This document shows, one piece after another, positions 8,748-17,413 of a stretch of 64,000 bases of DNA; the stretch's first letter is position 1, and each line of letters opens with the position of its first letter. This DNA comes from Flavobacterium oncorhynchi. GTDB taxonomy: Bacteria > Bacteroidota > Bacteroidia > Flavobacteriales > Flavobacteriaceae. Under the pieces are notes generated by a model, which did no database searches, was not told the origin of the DNA, and was given only the letters and a program-made list of their open reading frames with translations. The position numbers and the translations under genes were made by a program. The stretch lies in contig NZ_MUHA01000012.1 of the NCBI RefSeq assembly GCF_002217355.1, positions 62,001 through 126,000 on the forward strand, given 5' to 3'.

Positions 8748-9923
8748 ATGAATTATATTCTTTTTGACGGTCCGGTCCGAAATGCTTTACTGCCTTTTAC
8801 TTTTACAAGACCTGTGGCTGATATTCTAATTGGAATTATGACGATTCGCCAAAAATGGGAATCACGTCTAGGTTCTACTATTACAACAATTACTGAGGAT
8901 TACTTGTCTGCCAAATTTCCTATGGTTGAAATGGAAGAAAATGTAATGATCAACGCGGCATATTTACCAAATGATACACTGGCTGAATTAGTTTCTGATT
9001 TAAAAGAGAATCAGGCGATCTTTAAAGGCGATGATGTAATTGCTTTTTTTACAACAGAAAATCAAGAAGAAGTTGATTTTGATTCGTACGAAATTATTCA
9101 GTACAATGAAGATTGTTTAACGGTTGAACATACATGGGATATTTTCTCTAAAAACGACGCTGCGATTCGTGCCGATTTTGCTTATTTGACAGAAGATAGA
9201 AAGTCGCAAGCAATTCCTAAGAGTGTAAATGTTATAGCGCCTGAGAATGTTTTTATCGAAGAAGGAGCAAAATTAGAGTTTGTGACTTTAAATGCATCAA
9301 CGGGACCTATATATATAGGTAAGAATACTGAAATCATGGAAGGAACTGTGATTCGCGGTCCTTTTGCTTTATGCGAAAATGCTTCAGTAAAGCTTAATGC
9401 TAAAGTTTATGGTGCAACAACTGTTGGTCCAGGATCTCGAATAGGAGGAGAGGTTAAGAATTCTGTTCTTTTTGCCAATTCAAACAAAGGTCATGACGGA
9501 TTTTTAGGAGATTCTGTTTTAGGAGAATGGTGTAATATTGGTGCAGACAGCAATAATTCGAACCTTAAGAATAATTACGAAGAGGTGAAATTGTGGAGCT
9601 ATGAAACAGAAGGATTTGCAAAAACAGGTCTTCAGTTTTGTGGTTTAATGATGGGAGATCACAGCAAATGTGGTATCAATACTATGTTTAATACTGGAAC
9701 TGTTGTTGGAGTAAGTGCTAATATTTTTGGTTCAGGATTTCCTAGAAACTTTGTTCCGAGTTTTTCTTGGGGCGGAGCAGCTGGTTTTACAACTTATGTA
9801 ACCAAAAAAGCTTTCGAAACTGCTAAATTAGTTTTGGGAAGACGAAATATTGCTTTTGATGAAATAGAAGCTTCAATTTTAGAGCATATTTTTGAAGAAA
9901 CAAAAAAATGGAGAAAAGATTAA
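8748..9923 (+). CDS. GlmU-like sugar nucleotidyltransferase/acyltransferase family protein
   Basis: The 391-residue protein starts with a short nucleotidyltransferase-like domain (NYILFDGPVRNALLPFTFTR... and RQKWESR, about residues 1-140) and continues with a left-handed beta-helix of hexapeptide repeats (about 155-345). It matches the Bacteroidota 'GlmU family' proteins, related to enzymes that acetylate glucosamine-1-phosphate and form UDP-GlcNAc. It is shorter than classical GlmU (about 450) and lacks an obvious N-terminal LxxGxGTRM signature, so whether it makes UDP-GlcNAc itself is uncertain. It is monocistronic with a terminator at 9964. Confidence 0.85.
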   Translation: MNYILFDGPVRNALLPFTFTRPVADILIGIMTIRQKWESRLGSTITTITEDYLSAKFPMVEMEENVMINAAYLPNDTLAELVSDLKENQAIFKGDDVIAFFTTENQEEVDFDSYEIIQYNEDCLTVEHTWDIFSKNDAAIRADFAYLTEDRKSQAIPKSVNVIAPENVFIEEGAKLEFVTLNASTGPIYIGKNTEIMEGTVIRGPFALCENASVKLNAKVYGATTVGPGSRIGGEVKNSVLFANSNKGHDGFLGDSVLGEWCNIGADSNNSNLKNNYEEVKLWSYETEGFAKTGLQFCGLMMGDHSKCGINTMFNTGTVVGVSANIFGSGFPRNFVPSFSWGGAAGFTTYVTKKAFETAKLVLGRRNIAFDEIEASILEHIFEETKKWRKD

Positions 9924-9963
9924 TTGGATAATTAGTCAATTTGAAAATTAGATAATTTTTTGA

Positions 9964-10000
9964 CCCCGACAAATTTTAAAAATCTGTCGGGTTTTGTTTT
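9964..10000 (+). terminator. Terminator after the GlmU-like gene
   Basis: CCCGACA (9965-9971) pairs with TGTCGGG (9985-9991), followed by a T-rich tail; it lies between two convergent genes. Confidence 0.85.
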
Positions 10001-10030
10001 ATAGTAGATTTTCTAATTTATCGATTTCTG

Positions 10031-10474
10031 TTAATTGTCAATCTTAGTGAAATCTCCCTTTGTGTTGAATTTTAATTCTAAACCGTTTGTTAGTTTTGTT
10101 TCATAACCAAAAGATCCTAGTTCAATTTTGGTTACTTTTTCTTTAGGGAAATTTGCTTTTACGTAAGAGGCAATTTTTTTTGGGATGATAGACGTTGGAA
10201 GTTTAGCGCCTTTACCGTCAACTTCTTTCCAGTTTCCTTTTTTATCAAATTCGATTTCAATTTTATTATCAAATTGAACTTTGTATTCTGTAGAGAGAAT
10301 TTCTTTGTCTTCTAATATGTAGCTTGGCTTTTTCGATCCAAAGTGCGTTTTTAAGAAAGTTTGAGCATTTGCTGGCAAAGCTTCTTTTTTAATTACTGTT
10401 TTTTGCGCATGTGCAGAAAGTCCAAATAATAACGCCGCAATAAGGCTGGCAGTTAGGTTTAATTTAGTTCTCAT
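10031..10474 (-). CDS. PepSY-like (BLIP-like) secreted protein
   Basis: The 147-residue protein has a signal peptide cleaved after AHA (about residue 23). The rest is two repeats of about 55 residues, each with a 'P...FLKTHFG' or 'IASYVKANFP' helix followed by strands with KVQFDNKIEIEFDKKGNW and GLELKFNTKGDF. This is the PepSY-like/DUF2874 family, periplasmic proteins of unknown function. It has its own promoter region and no operon partner. The family call rests on this two-repeat pattern. Confidence 0.8.
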   Translation of the reverse strand: MRTKLNLTASLIAALLFGLSAHAQKTVIKKEALPANAQTFLKTHFGSKKPSYILEDKEILSTEYKVQFDNKIEIEFDKKGNWKEVDGKGAKLPTSIIPKKIASYVKANFPKEKVTKIELGSFGYETKLTNGLELKFNTKGDFTKIDN

Positions 10475-10581
10475 ATTTTGCTGATTTTTAAATTCTTATA
10501 CAAGATAAGATTAAATTTTGGGAATATGTAGGAATATTGATGTAATTTAAAAAATCCTGTCGCTCTGTAATCTAAATAATA

Positions 10582-10612
10582 TTGTCTAATACTCTAATTA
10601 ATCTATCTTTGC
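10582..10612 (+). promoter_or_regulatory. Bacteroidota-type promoter of the ABC-F gene
   Basis: TTG at 10582-10584, a 19-bp spacer, and TATCTTTGC at 10604-10612 give a very good match to the -33/-7 consensus, 62 bp upstream of the start codon at 10675. Confidence 0.75.
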
Positions 10613-10674
10613 AGCACGAAAAAAAAGGGTAGTCAAATAAACGATTAACCGATTAAACAAATTCACAGAAAGTA

Positions 10675-12309
10675 ATGATTACAGTTAACGATATTTCGGT
10701 TCAATTTGGTGGAACTACATTATTTAGCGATGTTTCTTTTGCTATAAACGAAAATGATAAAATTGCCCTTATGGGTAAAAATGGTGCGGGAAAATCGACA
10801 CTTCTAAAAATAATTTCAGGACAAAGCAAACCTTCTACAGGAAGTATTTCTACACCAAAAGATGCTGTTGTGGCTTACCTGCCTCAGCATTTATTGACAA
10901 AAGACGGTTCGACTGTAATGGAAGAAGCTTCTAAAGCTTTTGGTGAGATTTTTAAAATGAAAGCCGAAATCGACGAAATCAATGAGCAATTAACGGTTCG
11001 TACGGATTATGAAAGTGATGCATACATGAAATTGATCGAGCGAGTTTCTGACTTAAGCGAGAAGTATTATGCAATTGAAGAAGTAAATTACGAAGCTGAA
11101 GTTGAAAAGATCTTAGTTGGTTTAGGTTTTGAAAGAGAAGATTTTACACGTCAAACTTCTGAATTTTCTGGAGGATGGAGAATGCGTATTGAATTGGCTA
11201 AAATTTTACTTCAAAAACCAGATTTGATTTTACTGGATGAGCCGACAAACCATATGGATATTGAAAGTATTCAATGGCTGGAAGAATTTTTATTGACTTC
11301 TGCCAAAGCGGTAGTGGTAATTTCGCACGATAGAGCATTTGTAGATAATATTACAAATCGTACAATCGAAGTAACAATGGGAAGAATTTACGATTATAAA
11401 GCTAAATATTCTCATTACTTAGAACTTAGAAAAGACCGTCGTATTCATCAGCAGAAAGCTTATGATGAGCAGCAAAAAATGATTGCTGACAATAGAGCTT
11501 TTATTGATCGTTTTAAAGGAACGTTTTCAAAAACCGACGCAGTACAATCACGTGTAAAAATGCTTGAAAAACTTGAAATTGTTCAAGTTGATGAAGTAGA
11601 TACTTCTGCATTGCGTTTGAAGTTTCCACCGGCAGCACGTTCTGGACAATATCCTGTTGTGGTAAAAGAAATGTCTAAATCTTATGGAGATCATGTCGTT
11701 TTTAAAGATGCAAATATTGTAATTGAACGCGGTCAAAAAGTTGCTTTTGTTGGTAAAAATGGAGAAGGAAAATCGACCATGATCAAAGCAATTATGAAAG
11801 AGATTGGTGTTGATGAAGGAAGTGTTGAAATTGGCCATAATGCACAAATTGGATACTTCGCTCAAAATCAGGCTTCATTATTAGATGAAAATGCAACTAT
11901 TTTTGAAACAATTGATGCAATTGCGGTTGGAGATATTCGTACACAGATTAAAAATATTCTTGGAGCGTTTATGTTTCAAGGTGATGATATTACTAAGAAA
12001 GTAAAAGTGCTTTCTGGTGGAGAAAAAACACGTTTGGCAATGATTAAATTGTTGTTAGAGCCTGTAAATTTATTGATTCTGGATGAGCCTTCAAATCACT
12101 TGGATATGAAGACAAAAGATATTATCAAAGATGCTTTGCGCGATTTTGACGGAACATTAATCTTGGTTTCTCACGACCGTGATTTCCTTGACGGATTGGC
12201 AACTAAGGTTTTTGAATTTGGAAACAAACGTGTAAAAGAGCATTTTGAAGATGTAGCAGGTTTCCTTGCGCATAAAAAAATGGATTCTATGAGAGAGATT
12301 GAAAAGTAG
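10675..12309 (+). CDS. ABC-F family ribosome-associated ATPase
   Basis: The 544-residue protein has two ATPase domains and no membrane segment. The first has Walker A GKNGAGKST (34-42) and signature FSGGW; the second has Walker A GKNGEGKST (about 361-369) and signature LSGGEKTR. Between them (about 240-320) lies the basic P-site linker of ABC-F proteins. Such proteins act in the ribosomal E site and set elongation or relieve stalling; the layout resembles the YbiT/EttA branch. Single-gene unit with its own promoter and a bidirectional terminator. Antibiotic protection is possible but there is no specific sign of it. Confidence 0.92.
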   Translation: MITVNDISVQFGGTTLFSDVSFAINENDKIALMGKNGAGKSTLLKIISGQSKPSTGSISTPKDAVVAYLPQHLLTKDGSTVMEEASKAFGEIFKMKAEIDEINEQLTVRTDYESDAYMKLIERVSDLSEKYYAIEEVNYEAEVEKILVGLGFEREDFTRQTSEFSGGWRMRIELAKILLQKPDLILLDEPTNHMDIESIQWLEEFLLTSAKAVVVISHDRAFVDNITNRTIEVTMGRIYDYKAKYSHYLELRKDRRIHQQKAYDEQQKMIADNRAFIDRFKGTFSKTDAVQSRVKMLEKLEIVQVDEVDTSALRLKFPPAARSGQYPVVVKEMSKSYGDHVVFKDANIVIERGQKVAFVGKNGEGKSTMIKAIMKEIGVDEGSVEIGHNAQIGYFAQNQASLLDENATIFETIDAIAVGDIRTQIKNILGAFMFQGDDITKKVKVLSGGEKTRLAMIKLLLEPVNLLILDEPSNHLDMKTKDIIKDALRDFDGTLILVSHDRDFLDGLATKVFEFGNKRVKEHFEDVAGFLAHKKMDSMREIEK

Positions 12310-12329
12310 TTCTCTCTTTGAAAAATATA

Positions 12330-12362
12330 AAGGCATAAGTTGATTCTTATGCCTTTTTTTAT
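12330..12362. terminator. Bidirectional terminator
   Basis: AAGGCATAAG pairs with CTTATGCCTT across a short loop, followed by a T run, between the convergent ABC-F and ABC-2 permease genes. Confidence 0.9.
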
Positions 12363-12371
12363 GTCAAAAAA

Positions 12372-13529
12372 TTATGCTTGTTTTAAAACGCTTTTCTTTT
12401 TAAAATACAAAGCAATGTAAGCGCCAATTGAGCAGACTAAACCAATAATGATCATATTCCAGATTGGTGTTGTAGTTTGTGAAAAAGCACCGTCTTCAAT
12501 AATTAGAATTCTAAAAGCTTTTAAGAAATGAGTCAATGGAATCACATTTGCAATTGCTTGAACAGCTTGAGGCATTTGGCTTAAAGGCCAAGTAAAACCG
12601 CTCAAGATAAAGCTTGGTGTTGCAATCACCATCAAAATTTCTGTCGCTTTTAATTGATTAGGAACGACTACGCTTACCAAGATTCCGATGAAAGAAACAG
12701 AGAGTACAAATATTCCAGCAATAAAAGTAAGCGGTAGTAAATTTTCATAAAACGGAAGTCTGAACCATAAAGTAAAAAGCCAGTAAATAAGCCAGACTCC
12801 AAAGCTCATTATGAGATATGGAATTATTTTTACGGCAAGCATTTTGAAAATTGACGGACATCTTTTTACTAAATCTTTAAAAGTTCCGTTTTCAAATTCA
12901 GACGCAAAAGAAAGAGCTAATCCCAGTAAAAGTACTTGCTGCAGTACCGTTGCAAGAACGCCCGGCCAAAGAAAATACATATAGTTGGTGCTGCGATTGT
13001 ATTTTTTTATAAAAGTAGTTTTAAAAGGTTCATATTGCGACATGAGTAAATTTTCTGGAATACCTTGTTTTCGTAATGTTTCAATTTGAACGCCTGCTTT
13101 TAATGTTCCTAAACAAATTTGTATTGCGGTCGAAGCGTAATTAGCCGTTAAAACATTAGATGTATTTACAATGGTTGTAATTTCAGGATACTTTTTAGTG
13201 AGTGTCATTTTTTCAAAATCTTTTGGAATAATAACTACACAAGTGGCTTCTTTTTCAATAGCAATTTTGGAAAGATTATTTTGATCATACAAAATAGAAG
13301 CAATCGATAAAACTTCGTTATCCTCAAACATCTGAATTGCTTTTGAGCTTAATTCGCTTCGATCCTGATCAACCACAATTATGGGTAAATCGGTTACTTT
13401 GCCTTTGCCATAAACATATCCTAACAAAACGCCATAGAGTATTGGTGCGCCAATGAATAATATTCGGAGCACTTTGTTTTTCCAAAATAATTGAAATTCC
13501 CGTTTAAGCAATGAAAAAAAGTTTTGCAT
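12372..13529 (-). CDS. ABC-2 type transporter permease
   Basis: The 385-residue protein has one N-terminal transmembrane helix (about 22-42), a periplasmic domain of about 130 residues, and five helices from about residue 185 to the end, the layout of YhhJ/YbhS-type ABC-2 permeases. Together with the HlyD-like and TolC-like proteins immediately upstream it should form a drug or lipid efflux pump. No ATPase subunit and no second permease are encoded in this operon, so either an ATPase from elsewhere powers it or the permease works in an unusual complex. Start is 2 bp after the adaptor's stop. Confidence 0.9.
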   Translation of the reverse strand: MQNFFSLLKREFQLFWKNKVLRILFIGAPILYGVLLGYVYGKGKVTDLPIIVVDQDRSELSSKAIQMFEDNEVLSIASILYDQNNLSKIAIEKEATCVVIIPKDFEKMTLTKKYPEITTIVNTSNVLTANYASTAIQICLGTLKAGVQIETLRKQGIPENLLMSQYEPFKTTFIKKYNRSTNYMYFLWPGVLATVLQQVLLLGLALSFASEFENGTFKDLVKRCPSIFKMLAVKIIPYLIMSFGVWLIYWLFTLWFRLPFYENLLPLTFIAGIFVLSVSFIGILVSVVVPNQLKATEILMVIATPSFILSGFTWPLSQMPQAVQAIANVIPLTHFLKAFRILIIEDGAFSQTTTPIWNMIIIGLVCSIGAYIALYFKKKSVLKQA

Positions 13530-13531
13530 AG

Positions 13532-14485
13532 TTAAAGCGATAAAGTAACAGTTGTTTTTGTAATAAGATCTTTGGCCTGTTCCGTATTTGAAGGCGTTAT
13601 TTTTATTTCAAATAAGCTTTCCTGCATTTCATAATCTGGATAAGCGGTAGCAATATTTCCGTAAGCTCCCAATTGTTTTATGGTGGTAATTGTTCCTTTA
13701 ATATTTTCTTTTTTATATGGAACCTGTACCGTTATTTCTTGCCCTTTTTTAAACTTATCCAATTGTTTTTCAGGTATTGTAAAACGAAAATAAGTACTGT
13801 CGGCAATATAACCATTAAACAAAGTGTAACCCGGCAATGCAAGTTCGCCAAGATTTAAAGTAATAGTCTCAATACTCATATTTTGGGGAGCAATTATATA
13901 GCGTTCCTTGTTTGCGGTTTCTACTTCCTGCAATGCGCCAAGCGCTCTGTCTTGTTGTCCTAAAGCCATTGTTTGCTGTTCGATTCGAGCTCCTTTTTTT
14001 GCATCATCAAGTTCAGCTATAACAGCATTGTATTGTGCTTGCGCTCCTTGATATTTTGCAAAAGTTTCGTCGTAAGTTTGTTGAGAAATCAAAGAATCTT
14101 TGAGCATATTTGTCAATCGTTTGATCGATTTTTGAGCAAACTCATATTGTTCTTTTAACCCCATTTTTTTAGCTTCAAGCTGTTTAATTTGGTTTTCAGT
14201 AGCGCCTTTTACTGCCATTTTATATTGTGCTTGTGCTGAGATTACTGCACCTTCGGCTTGACTTTTCTTAGCATCTACTTCTGGAATATCTAAAATTGCC
14301 AATGTATCTCCTTTTTGAACAATATCTCCCTCTTTGACAAAGATTTTTAGAATCTTGCCAGGAATTTTGCTGACAACTGCAATTTGTTCTTTTTCTATTT
14401 TTCCTTGAATTGTATCCTCTTTTTTTGCTTTTTGACAGCTTATTAAAAGGAGAATTACGACAGCGGTTACTATTATTTTTTTCAT
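13532..14485 (-). CDS. HlyD-family efflux periplasmic adaptor (lipoprotein)
   Basis: The 317-residue protein has a lipobox (LLISC, Cys17). A biotinyl-lipoyl half-domain follows (residues about 35-75, with GDIVQKGDTLAILD), then a long coiled-coil hairpin (about 78-185), the second lipoyl half, and a beta-barrel domain ending near residue 317. It links an inner-membrane transporter to a TolC channel and most resembles YbhG/YhiI adaptors. It lies 12 bp after the TolC-like gene and 2 bp before the permease, so the three form one operon. Confidence 0.9.
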   Translation of the reverse strand: MKKIIVTAVVILLLISCQKAKKEDTIQGKIEKEQIAVVSKIPGKILKIFVKEGDIVQKGDTLAILDIPEVDAKKSQAEGAVISAQAQYKMAVKGATENQIKQLEAKKMGLKEQYEFAQKSIKRLTNMLKDSLISQQTYDETFAKYQGAQAQYNAVIAELDDAKKGARIEQQTMALGQQDRALGALQEVETANKERYIIAPQNMSIETITLNLGELALPGYTLFNGYIADSTYFRFTIPEKQLDKFKKGQEITVQVPYKKENIKGTITTIKQLGAYGNIATAYPDYEMQESLFEIKITPSNTEQAKDLITKTTVTLSL

Positions 14486-14497
14486 AAAATAGAACTT

Positions 14498-15880
14498 TTA
14501 TTTAGATATTTTTTTTGATAAATCGCCAGTAGCAATTATAGTTTCAATAGCAGCAAGTCTTTGTTCGATCAAAGTAGTTGTTTTGTTTACGGATGCTTTA
14601 TAAGAGTCGTTTTCTGCTTCAAGACGTTCTGATATGTTGATTAAGCCTTCTTTATACTGTTTTATCGCAAGATTTAAATTATTGTTTGCCACTTTTTCCT
14701 GCTGCTGTGTAATGTCTATTTTTTGAGTCAGCACACTATAATCAACAAGATTTTTTTCCAGCAGAAGTTCGAGTTTTTCTTTAGTATCGTCAATTTGGTT
14801 TTGAACCTGCTCAATATTTATTTTGGCTTCATGTACTTTGTGTTTTCTTTCAAAACCAGAAAAAACTTCCCATTTCATAGCGGCTCCTACAACCCAGTTG
14901 TTGCTTATTGTAGCTTCATTTAAACCTAAGTATAAAGCTTGATTAATTCCAGTAATTATTGGAGTAGTAGCATTTGCATCAAAAAGACTGGAGTACGAAA
15001 CGCCTCCAAATGCTCCTAAAGTTGGCAGATAAGTTCCTTTCTCTTTCTTTAATAAATATTCATAAGCAGATTTAAACGATTCCAATGCTTTTATTTCTTG
15101 TTTATTTTGTGTGCTTAATTTTTCATCCGTTATTAAATAGGGGTTTAAGTCGTAATGAACATTTTCTATTTCAGTAATAGAATAACCTGTTAAGTACTTA
15201 ATTTTTTTATAAACTAATTTTCTTTTCCCGTCAAGTTCAATTTTTTTTGAAGCCAGTTCTAATGAAGCTAGCTTAATTTTGTCTCGATCATACGGAATTG
15301 CCAGTCCTTGTTCGATAGCTTTTGTAACGCGTTTTGTTTCTGTTTCTAGTCGGTTTTCGCTTTCTTTTAATAGTTTGTCTATTTCTTTTAACAATTCCAG
15401 TTGATCAAAAGTGTTGATGACTTCTTTTGTAATTTGATCCTTTTCAGATTCTTTCAGGAACATTGTTCCTTTGGTTTTTTCTCCAATAGCTTTTGCGCCG
15501 TTCGGAATTTGCATACCGCTGAATAGTACGGTTTTTGCCATTACACTTCCGTTAAAGATGTTGCCGTAATTTTTAAAAGCAGTTTTGCCATCAAATAAAG
15601 GATAGTTCACAATTGGAATAGTTGCCGTAGGAAGATCTACAGTAAGTTTGTTGTCAAAATAGGTATAAAGAGCACTCGCTTCAACTATTGGGATGTATTT
15701 ATTCCAAACACTTTTTTCTTGAAGATTCAATTTTTCAATGTCTAAATCTTTGTTTTTTAAAGAAGCACTTTTTTCAATAGCCTTCTGGATCGCATCATCC
15801 AAAGTTGATGAGACCTCTATTTGGCCATATCCACAGGTAATTGAAAGGAAAAAGAAAAAAATAAGTATATGTTTTTTCAT
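14498..15880 (-). CDS. TolC-family outer membrane efflux protein
   Basis: The 460-residue protein has a signal peptide (to about residue 19) and the helical repeat architecture of TolC channels: long amphipathic helices at about 25-60, 140-270 and 330-455, with two short beta segments for the outer-membrane barrel. It is the first gene of a three-gene export operon with an adaptor and an ABC-2 permease. On the minus strand a TATATTTG element at about 15971-15978 may belong to its promoter, but no clear -33 box accompanies it. Confidence 0.9.
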   Translation of the reverse strand: MKKHILIFFFFLSITCGYGQIEVSSTLDDAIQKAIEKSASLKNKDLDIEKLNLQEKSVWNKYIPIVEASALYTYFDNKLTVDLPTATIPIVNYPLFDGKTAFKNYGNIFNGSVMAKTVLFSGMQIPNGAKAIGEKTKGTMFLKESEKDQITKEVINTFDQLELLKEIDKLLKESENRLETETKRVTKAIEQGLAIPYDRDKIKLASLELASKKIELDGKRKLVYKKIKYLTGYSITEIENVHYDLNPYLITDEKLSTQNKQEIKALESFKSAYEYLLKKEKGTYLPTLGAFGGVSYSSLFDANATTPIITGINQALYLGLNEATISNNWVVGAAMKWEVFSGFERKHKVHEAKINIEQVQNQIDDTKEKLELLLEKNLVDYSVLTQKIDITQQQEKVANNNLNLAIKQYKEGLINISERLEAENDSYKASVNKTTTLIEQRLAAIETIIATGDLSKKISK

Positions 15881-16000
15881 CGCAATTTAGTTTCTATAAT
15901 TTGACAAATCGTAAAACAGATTTTGTAAGACATTACAAAGGAGAAGATGTTCAGAAAGAACGCTTATTTACAAATATAAGAATATAAGTCTTACATTATT

Positions 16001-16033
16001 GGCTTTTTGAGAAGTAAATTAGGTCAAAAAGCC
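16001..16033. repeat. Intergenic inverted repeat
   Basis: GGCTTTTTGA (16001-16010) and TCAAAAAGCC (16024-16033) form a perfect 10-bp hairpin in the divergent region between the TolC operon and the RPT-repeat gene. It could be a structured leader or regulator site; apart from this and a possible tolC -7 element the 263-bp gap looks empty. Confidence 0.5.
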
Positions 16034-16143
16034 GTTTTGTTTAAATTTTATAGTATAAAACAGAAAGTTATAATGTTATGTTAAAACTTTGTCTGTTTTT
16101 TCATACCTTAGTCACTGCAAATCTTAATCAACTGACTATTAAT

Positions 16144-17355
16144 ATGAAAAAAAGTATTCTATTTTTTGTGATTTTAATGAGTAGTTTGTTTAATTCCTTG
16201 TTTTCTCAAACAAATGATGAACCTGTAGCTTTAGGTTTGCCTGGGGATAATCTTAATTTGTATGCAGTATTAGATATATTTCAAAAATCAAAAACTTTAG
16301 AAGATTTTGAAAAAGCATTAAACGATCCAGAAACTAAGGTTAATAATTTAGATTTGAATAATGATGGAGAAATCGATTATATTGAAATCGAAAGTCATAA
16401 AGAAGGAAATACACATGTAATTGTGCTTCAGGTAGCTGTAAATAGTAAGGAAACTCAAGATGTTGCAGTTATTGAAGTCGATAAAGACAAAAAGAATAAT
16501 GTTCACGTTCAGGCAATTGGAGACGAGGATCTATACGGGAAAAACTATATAGTTGAACCTGCAGATACAGTTGCAGGAACACCAAATCCCGGTTATAAAG
16601 GAGATCAAACAGTAATTATAAATAACAATACAACTAATAATTATAATACCACAACTAGTCCGAGTTATGTAAATACAAGTGTGAGTGCATGGCCAGTAGT
16701 ATTGTTTTTGTTCTCTCCCATATATGTTGCTTATAGATCGCCTTGGTATTGGGGTTATTACCCTCCATACTGGCGTCCTTGGCGTCCAGTTTATTATCAT
16801 GACTATTGGGGTTATCACGGACATTATTACAGCAATCGTTATTACCGAAGAACTACCGTTATAAGAAATCCTAGATATTATAATAATTATACCACTAGAA
16901 GAAATACATCTGTAGTAGTTAGAGATAACCGAGTTAACGGACGTTATAAGGGTACTTATAATGGCAGAGATTATAAAAGACCTGCGCCGGTAACGCCTTC
17001 AAGACCTTCAAGACCGGGAAATACGACGAGACCTGTAACTCGACCAACAAATCCGTCGACCAGACCTGGAGGAGCAACTAGACCAGTAACGCGACCAGCA
17101 AACCCTGGTACAACAAGGCCAGTAACGCGACCAACAAACCCAACGACTAGACCTGGTGTGACAAACCCTGGTGCAACAAGACCAGTAACTCGTCCTGTAA
17201 CCCCGTCAACAAGACCTGCGGTACGACCAACGCAGCCTGCAACTCGTCCCACAGCACCAGTAACAAGACCTGCAACTCGTCCTGCGCCTAGTCCAGCACC
17301 AAATAGAAATACCGCGGCTCCAAGGCCGGCAAATCGAAGTTCGGATAGAAGATGA
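16144..17355 (+). CDS. Secreted protein with EF-hand-like loop, aromatic-rich segment and C-terminal TRPVTRP repeats
   Basis: Start is placed at the ATG at 16144 because it gives a proper signal peptide (MKKSILFFVI... to about residue 22); an in-frame ATG at 16078 would add 22 residues. The N-terminal domain (about 25-130) contains a D-x-N-x-D-G-x-I-D calcium-type loop. Next comes a Trp/Tyr/Pro/His-rich stretch (about residues 200-260) with a hydrophobic start that may touch the membrane. The last about 130 residues are imperfect repeats of TRPVTRPTNP. The family is frequent in flavobacteria but has no assigned function. The repeat may be a cell-wall- or polyanion-binding tail (inference). 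Confidence 0.8.
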   Translation: MKKSILFFVILMSSLFNSLFSQTNDEPVALGLPGDNLNLYAVLDIFQKSKTLEDFEKALNDPETKVNNLDLNNDGEIDYIEIESHKEGNTHVIVLQVAVNSKETQDVAVIEVDKDKKNNVHVQAIGDEDLYGKNYIVEPADTVAGTPNPGYKGDQTVIINNNTTNNYNTTTSPSYVNTSVSAWPVVLFLFSPIYVAYRSPWYWGYYPPYWRPWRPVYYHDYWGYHGHYYSNRYYRRTTVIRNPRYYNNYTTRRNTSVVVRDNRVNGRYKGTYNGRDYKRPAPVTPSRPSRPGNTTRPVTRPTNPSTRPGGATRPVTRPANPGTTRPVTRPTNPTTRPGVTNPGATRPVTRPVTPSTRPAVRPTQPATRPTAPVTRPATRPAPSPAPNRNTAAPRPANRSSDRR

Positions 17356-17413
17356 GTGGAGAATAAAAAGTAAGCAGAGATAATATTATACTAATTTTTT
17401 ATTTAAAGTCTTT

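Noticed and set aside
10675..12309. ABC-F protein as ATPase of the neighbouring exporter
   Set aside because: It has two fused ATPase domains with a P-site linker and lies on the opposite strand; ABC-F proteins work on ribosomes.
16531..17252. Minus-strand open frames opposite the RPT-repeat gene
   Set aside because: They are shadows caused by the repetitive GC-richer coding strand and lack start context or known domains.
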